Source of the DNA: Dendrophyllia cribrosa
Taxonomy: Eukaryota > Cnidaria > Anthozoa > Scleractinia > Dendrophylliidae
DNA length: 64,000 nt
Reading direction: 5' to 3'
Assembly: GCA_024195265.1 (NCBI GenBank)
Contig: JAJLRJ010000006.1
Span: forward strand, 31,500,934 to 31,564,933
Under the pieces are notes generated by a model. That model was not told the origin of the DNA and made no database searches. It worked only from the letters and a program-made list of their open reading frames with translations. Shown piece by piece: positions 42,880 through 54,473 of the stretch; position 1 is the first letter of the stretch; every line of letters starts with the position of its first letter. Made by a program: the position numbers and the translations under genes.

Positions 42880-45055
42880 GGACAGTGCCACCTAATGGCA
42901 AGGTATTTTGCCAGGTTTTTGACTATGCGGGAAAAGTAGATCTTAGCAGGGGCTATTGGAATCCAAAGAGAAAATTGGGGGTAACCACGCATTTTTCGGA
43001 GATAATTAAGCTTCAATCCGGAAAAAATGCTGACATCAGCATTTTTTCGAAAAAAGGAAAAATAGATCTTTCTTCGCGGATTTCCTTAGAATTCGCCTTT
43101 ACATACACAAAAGCAACAATAATTCTAAAAATCTCTAAAACACATAACGAATGGTAACATAACAACCACTGTTTATGTGTTTTAAGTTACAAAATCATCA
43201 CAACGGAGCCATTATCGACCCTGACAGCTTTCCCACGTTCGCCAAAAATACAGTCTTAATAACTTTTGCCCATAACAAAAAATTAATTGTGTGCTCAATA
43301 TGCTTACCACTTCCATTTTATAAGATAAAAAGTAGGGGTCACCACGCGTTTTTACAAGTAATATTTAGATGTTTTCAACTTTTACGGAATGGCTTTCGGG
43401 GCCCGCGACATTTTTTTCTATGCCCTCCCTAGTAAGTTAAATATTGTGAGTGTCTTTTTCGGGGGCATGCTGGGATTTCCACTCGACGGCTTACCGTTCA
43501 AAACTTTTACTTTCAGGTACAATAAAAAGACAAACATTGTAGAATTCAAAGTTAATTCTATTTGTAGCTGTAAGTTGCTCTTTTGAGAAACATTTTTCGG
43601 GTATTTCAAGGTCAAGCAGCACAGTAAAGGAGTAAAAACGCAAAATCGGTTCACTTCCATTGATCTACAGTGGATCTACGGATTTATTATGTTCCTTCAG
43701 GCACAAGAACTTTACATTGTGTGCATCTTCTTCCGATCCATTACCAACTTGAAAACATCAGTGCTATATCGAGGTGACTGGTCCGGCGGCTGCCGAAAAA
43801 CTCTAGATTTGCAGGTTAGTCTTTTAACGGTTATTTGGAGTCAAAATGTAAGAAATATTTGTCGAAAAGTGCTTGAGTTTTGTAATTTCATTTGGCCGCG
43901 TGTTTATTTTCTTGTGAAACTCCTGTAGTTTTCATGGATTCTCTGATAACTTTGGAAAAAATTAGTCGGTAGACTTTAATTTAAAAAAAATCGTGAATTA
44001 ATAATTAAAAACACTTTTTTCCCGAAGTCTACGGCTTCATTTGATCGAAAAAGATAAGATTTCTTTTCAGTTTATTGTAGCATGTTTTTCGCCTATCAAA
44101 ATTTGTCCTAATGCAAAGAAGTTCAGAACTGACACGACGCGACTTCGAAAAACTGATAAACACCACTTGCCTATAATAGAGAATAAAGGAAATCAATATG
44201 ATTGTACCTAAATGCATGAATGTGTTTACGAAAGATTACACTAAAAACCATGCTTGCCAGCAATCGAGGGAGGGAAGACTTTAGTCGGATGCTTCCCGGC
44301 TTTGGAGCGGCCAGTTTTGTTTAGTTGCTGGCTTCAGCCTTGTTTTTTAATGTATCTTCATCAATTGTCAAAAACGGTCTTTTTGAAAACGCTTTGCTTA
44401 TCTCAATTCTCCTTTTCGACGTTTGTTTGATTTAACTGGAACAGTTGTTTTTCTGCTTTCGTTATATACTTTTTTTATTCGCAAAAATGGTCACTGGCAA
44501 AGGATTTTTGCAGATAAACAAAAATTTCAAACAACGCGAGTTTGACCGCCAAAACAAAAACTTGTGCAAATTGGAAATAACAACATGCCAGCCTTTCCTT
44601 GGATTTTATGTCTTGAGTATGCTTGTTTTATATATATATATAAAAAAAACACTACTCTGGTTTGACTTGAAGTTTTGTTGAAATTTTGAATGGAGAAAAA
44701 AGCCAATGTAAACAATCTTCGTAAAAAACGTACGCGTTCTGCTGATCGAGGCGGCATCGCCAATTAGCTTAAAATAGTTTCATTACCGAGGCTCTGTCGT
44801 TTGCAAAATAGAGAAAGAATTTAGCACTTTTAGGCTGCAGAAGGTCTATAAACACATTTTCATAGATTTTTGAGAACTCTATTTATCTTGTAAGTTTAGA
44901 AACTGAGCCAGGAAATTGACAGTTTGACATGAAAAGTGGGCGGAACTTAGCCTTTACCTTGCGCGTTCGCGTTTAAAAAACAACCAGTGTCTCGCGCGAC
45001 TATCACGCAATGCATGCGCAGAACGTATGCGCAATAACAATAGGTGGCACCGTCC
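42880..45055. mobile_element. 2.2-kb TTAA-flanked non-autonomous element
   Basis: TTAA at 42876-42879 and 45056-45059 flanks inverted ends GGACAGTGCCACCTA / TAGGTGGCACCGTCC. No ORF with transposase motifs; only short frames inside. It lies 90 bp from the end of the 4.7-kb element and belongs to a different TTAA family by its ends. Confidence 0.78.
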
Positions 45056-45278
45056 TTAAATAGGTTTTGTGAAGAACATGAACGCACAACAGTTACTTTT
45101 CAAAGTGCGGGATTGCAGCAAATTGGAATACACCAATCAGCATCTCAATAAATAAGAATACAGCTCATTGTTTCAATGCCTCGTTCTAAAAAGAATTGAA
45201 AAGAACAGAACCAAGTTTCTAAAAAATCCCGCACCTCACTCCAGAACGTTTTATAGAACGAGGCATATGAAAACAAAA

Positions 45279-45438
45279 GGAATCCATTCTTTTTCCAAAA
45301 AAGAATGGATTCCTTCAGTAGGGACGCCTTTCGGTTAAACTGTAGAATACCCGGCCACTTATTTGCATCTCGTTGGCAACGAGATGCAAATAAGTGGCCG
45401 AGTATTCTACAGTTTAACCGAAAGGCGTCCCTACTGAA
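45279..45438. repeat. Hairpin followed by a 125-bp near-perfect palindrome
   Basis: A small hairpin GGAATCCATTCTTTTT / AAAAAAGAATGGATTCC (45280-45313) abuts a palindrome 45314-45438. Its arms of about 60 bp (GTAGGGACGCCTTTCGGTTA, then ACTGTAGAATAC) differ at one base around a 3-base centre in CTCGTTGGCAACGAG. Confidence 0.92.
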
Positions 45439-46749
45439 TTAAGCTTCTGAACAATCCAGTTACGTTAGATAAACTAGACATATTGGAACAACTGTGGGTC
45501 AACTGTCGTTGCTTCAGCAAATGTTTGCATAAATCCCATGCTACCTCGCGGTCTTGGCTTTAAGCCTTTTGAAAACTTTTTTCAGTCAACGTTAATTGAA
45601 ATAGCTGTATATTACTTCAAGACGAATGCGACAAGCTGAGGAATGAAGTTGAAGGCATGAATAAAGCCTGTATGTTTATGAAAGCTAAATCTCGTTTTAG
45701 ACTTTTTTACGCACGTAAAAATGCAGAAGAATTTAGACGGTCAGGGGGATACAACTTACGATTGTCGCGTACGTCACCAAAAGTGTCGTAACGTTTTAAA
45801 CACCGCAGACTGAGGCGAGTCAAAACATGCGACCAAGGGTGTGGGAGTCAGGCTGGAAGGCGAATGAGGGGGGAGGGGGAGAGGAAGGAAAAACACGCCT
45901 ACCCGCACTCATTGTTCATTTAGGATACTCCGTTCGTCCACGAACGGAGTTCCTGATTGGTGCGGTAGGTTGCATATTGCTTGATACCTGTCAGTCTATG
46001 GCGTGTTTTTTCTCCATGCAGATTCGAGGATGCCCTGGCTCAAGAGTATCAAGGGTGAAATTAACCGCATAAAGCATTTCTCGCGAAAAAAAGCATGTAA
46101 AGTGAAGTCGTTCGTATTGCTGGCTAGATTGGCGTATTCTCAAGACTGCAACCGAACAGAGACAATGCCAGCTTTGTTTGATCTTTGTATTTGTATCACA
46201 GGCGATGTTTCATCGTCATTTTACTCTACAACAAGCTTGATTTGTCGGCGGCGCCCGGACAAAGCTTTACAAAACAAATCGGTTTAAGCACATTTTTTAA
46301 CTTTGCGATAAGAGTTTCAATAGAAAATGATCGATATAAGGCTGTGTTTGATCGGCACCCGGGGAGACACCAAAGACCCGAATTGTACGTTTTAATAGCT
46401 TTATGATTCTCCCTCGCTGATAATGTTTTAATTGATATCTCTTGTATTTTAGATCTTTTGAACTTAACGTTCACAGTTACGAATGTTCAAAAACTCCGGT
46501 AATCTATTGACATGCGCTTGTGTAATACAATTTTGTCAATTTTTTCTCTGCCTGGAATACTCCCGCTGTCAGATGCCAAAACAGACGTCATTAGTACCCG
46601 ACATCCAATTTTGTACCACGTGATGGTGTGTTATATCCAATAACATCGCGAGGAGATTAATTCGGTGGGTTATCTTAAGATATGGAGTGCCCCCTGATTC
46701 TCTGGCTGAAGCCAGGGTAGTGGTATCTTTAGGGTACATTGCAACAGTC

Positions 46750-46947
46750 AATAGGCCATTTCCGAGTTGCCTTTAGCCTCTCTATCAAAGCGAGACTAGG
46801 TGCGAAACCTTTCATATGAAAATGAGTTTCATTCACATGCAAATAAGTTTTATTTGCATGTGAATGAAAACTCATTTTCATATAAAAGGTTTCGCACCTA
46901 GCCTCGCTTTGATAAAAAGGCTAAAGGCAACTCAGAAATGGCCTATT
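46750..46947. repeat. 198-bp near-perfect palindrome
   Basis: Arms of about 95 bp start AATAGGCCATTTC(C/T)GAGTT and meet at TTTGCATGTGAATGA-type sequence. Only a few mismatches and small indels. Non-coding. Confidence 0.9.
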
Positions 46948-48288
46948 CCGTGTTTGTTTGCCAAGCACTATACACGAGGGTGATATGGACCTTTAGAAAA
47001 ATTAATGCTTTCTTCAAAACATACATATATTTATTGAAAATTCATCATCGTTACACGGGTTTTGTGAGTGGGCTAATTTTAAGATGTTCTAGGGGTAAGA
47101 CTGGATTTTGTATTCTTGGTTTCTGGTTAGCTAATCTGCCATTACACCTTTCTCCTGGAGAAATAGCTAAATAGGAAAAAGAAACGCCTGATCGCAGGTT
47201 ACTGATAGCTGCTGACAAGAGCCAGTAGTACAGAAGAAAGGTTTGGAAGAAACGTTCCACGGAGGAACAGGGTATCCTCAACCAGCTTTAAACTCGACGT
47301 TCGAGTATAAAAGTGGCCTGGCCTGACTTTCAGTTGTCAATCAAGCCAAAAGCAAGAACACTGAACTGAAAAAAAAACAACTTGCGTCATTACTAAGACC
47401 ATTATTGGCAAAATTTGTAAGACCACAATTATATTAGTAGTCTTTACGAACTTCTGCGTTTTAGTTTGATCAGGCAATATCTTGGTTTAATAAGATTTTT
47501 GAGACAAAGTTTATTTATAGGACGTTCTAGTCAACCACATTGCATTTGCATGACTAAAAGACGCCTAAATTAGTGCGGTTTCACCCAAAAGGTCTGAAAT
47601 GAAGAAATTGCCATCCCTTTTATAGTGGAACTTCGTGTTTAAAAGTGATAGGGAAGTGCCCAACCCCAACAAGCATTTAGCAAAAACTGTAAAAAAGGCA
47701 CGCTTTCTGCAAATTTTTCTTCCCCGTCAAAAAAAAAAAAAGAAAGAAAGAAATTGTACGACCGTAATATAACTGACTGGAAAATAACTAGTTTCTCCAA
47801 CGTTTACCTGCTAATTATTCATCAAACTGAAATCATTACAAAACATTTTACACAAATTCTAAACATTCGGGGTACCGATACTTTCCAATGCACTTACTAA
47901 AAGGTTACCCCTGCTTTTTGTAAAACTAAATAGGTTCTCGGTGTTTACTTGTTAAAAGTTAGCGTTCCCTTTTCCATAAAACACTAAAAAGCGATGCTAG
48001 ACACGTTAATACATGTATGTATTTTATTGACTGATGACAATAGAATAAACGAATTGCCTGGGGGTATAAACGACATAACTACATATTTTACTTAAATTCA
48101 GTTGATTAGTTGTTATGCAATAAAATATACAGAAATACTCAGAAGGGTTGTCATCAGAGCTAAATTTTCCGTCCTTTCGCAGTGGGTGCATGAGAAAAGT
48201 CTTTTTATTTCTCTGACTCAGGATTGAAAATCGTAGTTATGTGCGATGCTACGCAAGAACAGGAAAAAAGTGAGCAAATCACTGGGCA

Positions 48289-49119
48289 TCATGGCGGACC
48301 GATCTCGACCTGAAGAAACAGAGTGTCATCCACAAGGTAGCGCCTTGTTTGCAGTTTCTCGTGAGATATGAAGTGAGATTTCCAACCCACAAGGTTGTCT
48401 GCTCCCTTGGGTCTTTTAAAGATTAAATCTTGCAAAACCCTTTTAGGACTTAAATAGTCTACAACGTTTTCTCGTTTTTCTGGATCTTCCTGTTGATCAA
48501 TCAGTGTAAACGTAACTTTCTTTTTGAAAGGCCAGGGTAACATGGCATCATATTCACCTTCCATTACATAGATACCGACCAATAGGTGAGTATTCGCGCT
48601 AGACGACAGTGGACGGCCATTGGGATAAACTATCACTTGTAATTTGTAGCCATAACGTTCTGTGTAGAATGGATCACTGATTGTTGTTTCTTTTACTTTT
48701 GCTTTAGCTTGATTCAAAATTTCACTGAACTTGTCAATCTTCCAAATAAACCGCGTGTTACTATTCTCTTTATCCGTATTCGTTGTCATTTCGAACTGCC
48801 TCTGGAGTGCCTCCACTTTCTCTTCCAAGTTTCTTGTTGTCTTCTGAGTGTTACTTAACTCATCCCGGGTTTGACTTAACTGAACTTGAGTTTCATTTAA
48901 CTGAACTTGAGTTTCATTTAACTGAACTTGAGTTTCATTTAACTGAACTTGAGTTTCATTTAAATGAGCTCGAGTTTCATTTAACTGAACTTGAGTTTCA
49001 TTTAAATGAGCTTGAGTTCCATTTAACAGAACTTGTGTGTCGTTTAACTGAACACGAGCAAAGTCAAGGTGCTCTCCCACAGTGAGTTGAAGATGGGATG
49101 GTACGCTTTTTCGTTGAAC
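48289..49119 (-). CDS. Second TRAF coiled-coil/MATH exon, probable partial gene copy
   Basis: The acceptor TTTCTGTAG is at 49125-49120; the exon begins VQRKSVPSHLQL and is open for 276 codons. It has an enlarged coiled coil made of LNETQVQ heptads. The MATH domain (TRFIWKIDKFSEIL, SDPFYTERYGYKLQVIVYP, MLPWPFKKKVTFTLIDQQ) has a more conventional late segment (FKRPKGADNLVGWKSHF) than the exon at 2.4 kb. No RING or zinc-finger exon follows at higher coordinates before unrelated genes. Either an intact 3' exon of a decayed gene, or exons too distant or diverged to see. Confidence 0.75.
   Translation of the reverse strand, partial: VQRKSVPSHLQLTVGEHLDFARVQLNDTQVLLNGTQAHLNETQVQLNETRAHLNETQVQLNETQVQLNETQVQLNETQVQLSQTRDELSNTQKTTRNLEEKVEALQRQFEMTTNTDKENSNTRFIWKIDKFSEILNQAKAKVKETTISDPFYTERYGYKLQVIVYPNGRPLSSSANTHLLVGIYVMEGEYDAMLPWPFKKKVTFTLIDQQEDPEKRENVVDYLSPKRVLQDLIFKRPKGADNLVGWKSHFISHEKLQTRRYLVDDTLFLQVEIGPP
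48885..49050 (-). repeat. 21-bp coding minisatellite (coiled-coil heptads)
   Basis: The block TTTAACTGAACTTGAGTTTCA (plus-strand view, 21 bp) repeats seven to eight times with small changes and encodes one heptad per unit on the minus strand. Copy A at 3.0-3.1 kb has only one or two recognisable units. Confidence 0.9.
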
Positions 49120-49195
49120 CTACAGAAAGAAGACGGGTACTCTAAGAAAAAAGCGTATTTATCTAATTGTTATAGCAACAAATTTCTCATGTTTA

Positions 49196-50870
49196 TGTGC
49201 GGTAGAACCATCGCGTGCCAGTATATGCGGGTGACAATTGAATTGAAATTTTAGCAGTCGCTATCAGTACTGTGTATCAAGTACATTACAGTACTGCTTT
49301 ACAATGACGGCTATACTCGCGGTTCCGGCAATACAGGAATATAGTTTTTCCCAACGCCGTCCCTATAACGCCGTAATGTCGGCTCAAAATTGAATTAAAT
49401 TTTGTTGCGCGATTAAAGTGCTTTTCAGACAAAAACAAAAGCAAAATGGAAGATTACTACTTGCCCTGATCAAAATATAAATTCTAGCTATTCTTGAAGT
49501 ATTGAACACGAAGTTTTTTACTGGCATTTCGATCTTCGTTTTCAAAAGAGTTCTTAAAATACGGAATTTTGACGCTCAAATTGTTTATTAAAACAAAATA
49601 AATTCGATATAACATCTTTGTTAAGTTTTAGCTCATTACGGCTCGACTACCAGCCGCTGTTCGGGAAACGAGCCCGCGCTCCTCCCCCGAAAAGACAGCT
49701 GGACGCGTGAACTTGTTACTGTTAATTTCCTCCAATCAGAAGCTTAAATTATTTTTCTAGAGAATAATTTCAAAATGGCGGATGCGAAGGAGTTGTTTGA
49801 TTTGGCGTGCGATCGTGTTGTAGAGAGATTTAAACTTTTTATTAATATATATAGTTAGGCTTAGCCTAACAGCGGCGCCCTCTGAAGACCCTCTGAACAA
49901 GCTTAACTAAGATGAAACTTAACTAATAGGTGAAAGGTCGGAAGCACAAGAATTAAGATTAATATTGACGACCGGACTATTTTTCAATTTTAGCAATTCT
50001 CAAAAACAGTATTACCCGACCGTCTGCACAGTACATTTAGACCGTACAAAAGTTCACAAAAACAATTTTTTCTCCGTCTAGAATAACTATTACGACCACT
50101 GTTAAAAAATACAGTTGCTTGTCAAAAAATGCCCGAGAAACTGATTTGGAAATCAAAATTGCCAAAAATACACAAACATATTTGCATACGGCCACGCGAG
50201 TGAAGTTGGAACTATAATAAAATTCAAGTCAACACATAAAAATGGACAACACAATCTTCTTTCGAAAAATTTTATTCAAATCTCCATTAGTTTATGTTGA
50301 AAAGCAAAACGCAAAACGCGCATCGAGGCCGAGCCGTGTCTTCGATGAAATTCAAGAAATTAATACAACTGAATTTAAGCTACACGTTTAAAAACAATTC
50401 TCCAAAACTAACGAGAACACATTAACAAAAAGTCAATCACAGATTAATATCAAGATAAATTCCCATCGAAAAATGTAATTTGTTTTACCTTTAAGTCCCT
50501 CCGGCGACTACTGTGCTTGGAAATTCTTTAAATCTCCGCTTTGGTGCTGAAATCCGTAAAACGAACCCATCTCTCGCATTGCTAAAAACGTATATAGTTC
50601 CTCGAAGCAAGATTTTATCCCTGAAAGCTCTTCTTTTTCCACTAAAGCGGCTTCTGAGTATTCCTTAATTAGCATCCCTGTCTTGAGTAGCAAACCAAGA
50701 AAAAATGCAGGAAAATAACGACTTTAATTTAAACCGTTTTCTCCGCTCAGTAAACACAGCAAAACATCGAAGTGTTTTCCCAGCTGACGTGACATTCGGC
50801 CGTGTAACCGCGCGAAAAAAAAGCCTCGCTTTGGTTTCAACATGACGTCGTACGCGCATGTTTTGCGACG
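49196..50870. repeat. Segmental duplication of the TRAF last intron (copy B)
   Basis: Matches 16335-17665 in long blocks. A piece like 17676-17790 (CTTCGTTTTCAAAA to AATTCGATATAAC) sits out of order at 49530-49635. Similarity stops near 50870, before any counterpart of TRAF exon 6. Confidence 0.78.
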
Positions 50871-51041
50871 TCATACGCGCCCGCGAGCTAGTCCTGCGCG
50901 ACGGAGCTACCTGCGCGACGGAGGGCGGAGGGCACACGCGCGCCCGCGAAACATTCCGCTAGCCATGACCATGAAAAATGACGGGTTAGGTTCTATGAGT
51001 ATGGGGCTGCGCAGCCGGGCATTCGGCCCGGCGAGTGCTCC

Positions 51042-51048
51042 GCTATTA

Positions 51049-51087
<39 letters not shown>
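51042..51087. repeat. (ATT)n microsatellite
   Basis: About fifteen ATT/TTA units with one G interruption. Confidence 0.95.
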
Positions 51088-51088
<1 letters not shown>

Positions 51089-51222
51089 GAAAAACAGTTA
51101 TATGACAGGAATAATTACATTACAAATGCATTACAATTCATGACATATTACGTGAAGTACTAAGCTTACTTCTATATATTTCACAATATTTTTATATTCT
51201 TCTTACTGTAAATTTAATACTA

Positions 51223-51367
51223 TAGACCCTTTTAATAAATACCAGAATGCATCACATTCCGCTATCGATGTCAAATGTATTCTTTTGAATTGCAAGAGAA
51301 TTCAAAAGAATATGTTTGACGTCATTAGCGGAAAATGATGCATCGTGGTATTTATTAAAAGTGTCTG
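51223..51367. mobile_element. TA-flanked foldback MITE
   Basis: TA on both sides (51221-51222, 51368-51369). Arms of about 65 bp share CTTTTAATAAATACC, GATGCATCA and ATTCTTTTGAATT. It is 145 bp and non-coding. Confidence 0.8.
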
Positions 51368-51464
51368 TAACTAGTAGTAATCATAGATTATAGTGCGTCT
51401 CCTTTTACCGTAGCACCTCGTCTTGACCTACTGTAGTACCTCAGTTTCAGCCACTGTTGAAAGG

Positions 51465-51500
51465 GGCTATGTCACGAGATATGTCACGCAGGCAAAAACG
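51465..51500. repeat. Solitary end resembling the 464/1937 MITE
   Basis: AAAGGGGCTATGTCACGAGA resembles the TTAA-MITE terminus AGGGGCTATGTCGC. No clean opposite end was found. Confidence 0.4.
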
Positions 51501-51769
51501 TCGGGCCGACGTCAAACAAATTTACGCTATCGCCGTGAAATCGGGAAAAATCCTTCAATTCTGCCGTGCTGTGTACTCCGAAAGGTCTCAGATTTTTCCG
51601 ACATAAATAGTATACTTGTCTTGATTTCGGTTTATATTTCTCCGATTCTGAAATGATACGCCTCAGTGCTTGGTGTGATATCCGCAAGGATTTTACCGAC
51701 TAATTAAATGTAGATATACTTTAATGTCGGGAAGTTGCACTCAGGTCGTTCAGCATATGTTTAATCAAG

Positions 51770-51904
51770 ATGGCGCAGATTTGGTACCGACACTTTTCTC
51801 GATTCGTTCCGCCTAGACGACGCGCTAAGCATGCTGGAACTATTGCGACGTTTCAAAATGGCGCAGATTTGGTACCGACACTTTTCTCGCTTCGTTCCGC
51901 CTAG
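51770..51904. repeat. Direct repeat of 47 bp
   Basis: 51770-51816 and 51858-51904 match at all but one or two bases (ATGGCGCAGATTTGGTACCG to GTTCCGCCTAG). Only 41 bp lie between them. Confidence 0.88.
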
Positions 51905-52021
51905 CCGACAAGATTAGGAAGCGTCTCCTTCGTCGACGCAACTACTTATAAAAACATTTACTTTAAAACTAAATTTAGTCTGGAAAAAAAGCAGCAAAAC
52001 AAAAAAAGAAAGAAAGAAAAA

Positions 52022-52092
52022 AGAAGGAGAAGAAGATTGTAGAAGAAGAAGAAGAAGAAGAAGAAGAAGAAGAAGAAGAAGAAGAAGAAGAT
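52022..52092. repeat. (GAA)n microsatellite
   Basis: About 17 GAA units in a row plus imperfect flanks. Confidence 0.95.
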
Positions 52093-52446
52093 CGTTTCCC
52101 AAAATTGTTGTTCCTCTTTCTTTTGCGATCGTTTGCGATGTGAAATGCGTCGCTTTGCCGAAAAAGTCTGTGAATAATGTCGTCCATTGATGTGCCTTTT
52201 TATAACTCAAAGTGTAAGTAGAAAAAAAACCTAAAGATCAATTCACGTTATGTTTTTGCTTTTAAACCAGGCGTCCAAAGGGAACAAACATAATACGGTC
52301 CGTATTGTTCACGGGAAGGGAAAATAATTCTTTACAAATACGCTGTGCACGTTATACCCTTTATACACTTGGCACTAAAATAAAAAGTTTAACATCTCAT
52401 TGTTTGAAGAAGGAGGAATTTTGAGCAACTTTCTATCTATTCCTAG

Positions 52447-53385
52447 CGTGTATAAGGTGTTACGCGTATACTGCGGATTCAAGTGAATACATTACATAAC
52501 AACACCAGAGAACTTTTTGTCTGGGGTAGAAGGGTAAAACAAGTTTAACGTATACTACGGATTCAGGTGAATTCATTATAGCAACACCAGAGAACTTTCT
52601 GTCTGAGGTAGAAGGGTATAACAAGTTTAACGTATACGACGGATTCAGGTGAATTCATTATAGCAACACCAGAGAACTTTCTGTCTGAGGTAGAAGGGTA
52701 TAACAAGTTTAACGTATACGACGGATTCAGGTGAATTCATTATAGCAACACCAGAGAACTTCCTGTCTGAGGTAGAAGGGTATAACAAGTTTACCGTATA
52801 CTACGGATATCAAATGAATTAATTAAAATTAAATAATATATATACATGTACTATTTATTTATTTATTTTAAAATAAATAATAATAATAATAATAATAATA
52901 TTATATTATATTATATTATATTATATTATATTATATTAAATTATATTATATTAATATTATATTATATATATATTATTTATATATATATAAATTATTTATT
53001 TTTTAATTAATTCATTTCATATCCGTAGTATACGGTAAAGTTGTTATACCCTTCTACATCAGACAGAAAGTACTCTGGTGTTGCTATAATGAATTCACCT
53101 GAATCCGCAGTATACGTTAAACTTGTTATACCCTTCTACCTCAGACAGAAACTTCTGTGGTGTTGCTATAATGAATTCACCTGAATCCGCAGTATACGTT
53201 AAACTTGTTATACCCTTCTACCTTAGACAGAAACTTCTGTGGTGTTGCTATAATGAATTCACCTGAATCCGTAGTATACGTTAAACTTGTTATACCCTTT
53301 TACCTCAGAAAGAAAGTTCTCTGGTGTTGCTATATAATGTTTTCACTTGAATTCGTAGTATACGCTTAACTCCTTATACACACCT
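52447..53385. mobile_element. Foldback element with arms of 82-bp tandem repeats
   Basis: The left arm has four units of 82 bp (phase GTATAACAAGTTTAACGTAT to TGAGGTAGAAGG). The right arm has four units in the opposite orientation. Between them is an AT-only core of about 180 bp with TTATA/TATTA repeats. The outer ends GTGTATAAGG / CCTTATACAC are also inverted. Same plan as the element at 61.2-62.1 kb but unrelated sequence. Confidence 0.85.
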
Positions 53386-53898
53386 CCAACAGCAGGAAAC
53401 TTATTGAGACAACTCATCACCAATCAATGCAGAAAGGCTGCATGGCAGCTCAGGGTATTCATGGATGCATCACATGTGAAGTGATTTCTTTTTAAATGTA
53501 GAGTGTATTACGACTTTAGCGGTTACAGCGTGTATGCTCCAACTTATTCTATGATAAAAACAGCTTCATATTATCAAGTGCATTAAAAGATTACATAATA
53601 GCTACGTATTTGTTTATTGTCTTAAGTGATAATGCATTGGCAAATGCCATACTTTTCTTGTTTGTCCTTGATGAAGACGAATGTCAGGGTCAAATAACAA
53701 AATAAATTAGTTTACAGAGCCGAATTCTGATTGATGGTTTATTTCCCAAATGTCATTGTATCATTCTCTAAATATCAAACGCGAGTTTTTATTCCCTTCG
53801 GATTCTTTTACGATCAGTGATTGGTCGATGTTTCAGATGCTTTTCTCGGAGTAGTATACTTAAACAGAGAAATAAAACCGCTTTAGCCCACAACCAAA

Positions 53899-54473
53899 AT
53901 GAGTAAGCCGTGCTCACAACTAAACAGTAAACTTATTCGTGACAAAGCAGAATGCAACATCATCGCAAGAGTGGAAAAACAGTGCTCCGTTGTCGGCTTT
54001 AAATGTATTTGGCGCGTACAAAACGAAGAAATTGACACAGCGTGGAATTGGGTCTGCGAAAAACGAGACGAGTGTGATTTGAAATTGTCAAAAGTCAAGG
54101 AAGTCTGCTTTTTCTTTTCCGCAATAAGTACGTCAAAATTAGACACAAAAAAGCGGAAAACGCCACAAAGTTCGAGAGACAGCGATGAGTCAAACGACGA
54201 GTCGTCAATTAATGCTTCCCAACTATCATCGCCAGGAAAGCAGGTATTCCCGGCCGTCTCATATTGGGTTGCGTGTCAGACGCAAAACGGGTCAGCTATA
54301 AATCCGCTGAAAATACAAAGTGCACTCGGGAGTTGCGGACTTGAATTTTACGTATCCAGAGCGTCGAGGAAAAAGGGCAGCCATGACCTGAATACTCTAT
54401 GTCAAGTACTGAAGGATCACAAGAATCCGTGTTTAATGGGTCTGGTTCAGACATCTTATCAATATTGCTTAAG
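53899..54473 (+). CDS. SF3-like protein exon 1
   Basis: Starts MSKPCSQLNSKLIRD and ends in a split AG|G codon at donor AAG|GTGAGT. Conserved with the paralogue at 63.4-64.0 kb in KRDECD, FFFS, the YW...Q..NG box and LKDHKN. Confidence 0.85.

Larger units (their letters stand above)
48142..49196. repeat. Duplicated TRAF 3' end (copy B)
   Basis: 48142-48250 matches 1-110 (AGAGCTAAATTTTCCG), 48250-49120 matches 2395-3161, and 49120-49196 matches 3162-3240. Copy A has extra DNA at 110-2395 and from 3243 to about 16340. Confidence 0.82.

Noticed and set aside
48783..49085. Plus-strand frame FHLTELE repeats
   Set aside because: Antisense shadow of the TRAF heptad minisatellite.
48289..49119. Alternative last exon of the 37-kb TRAF gene
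   Set aside because: It lies upstream of the RING exon on the same strand, so ordinary cis-splicing cannot join them in the right order.
49782..49857. Short frame MADAKELFDLACDRVVERFK
   Set aside because: Only 25 codons, ends in TATATA sequence; could be a gene-start remnant but cannot be supported.
52447..53385. CRISPR-like array
   Set aside because: Units are contiguous 82-bp tandem repeats without unique spacers, inverted across the centre, in a eukaryotic context.
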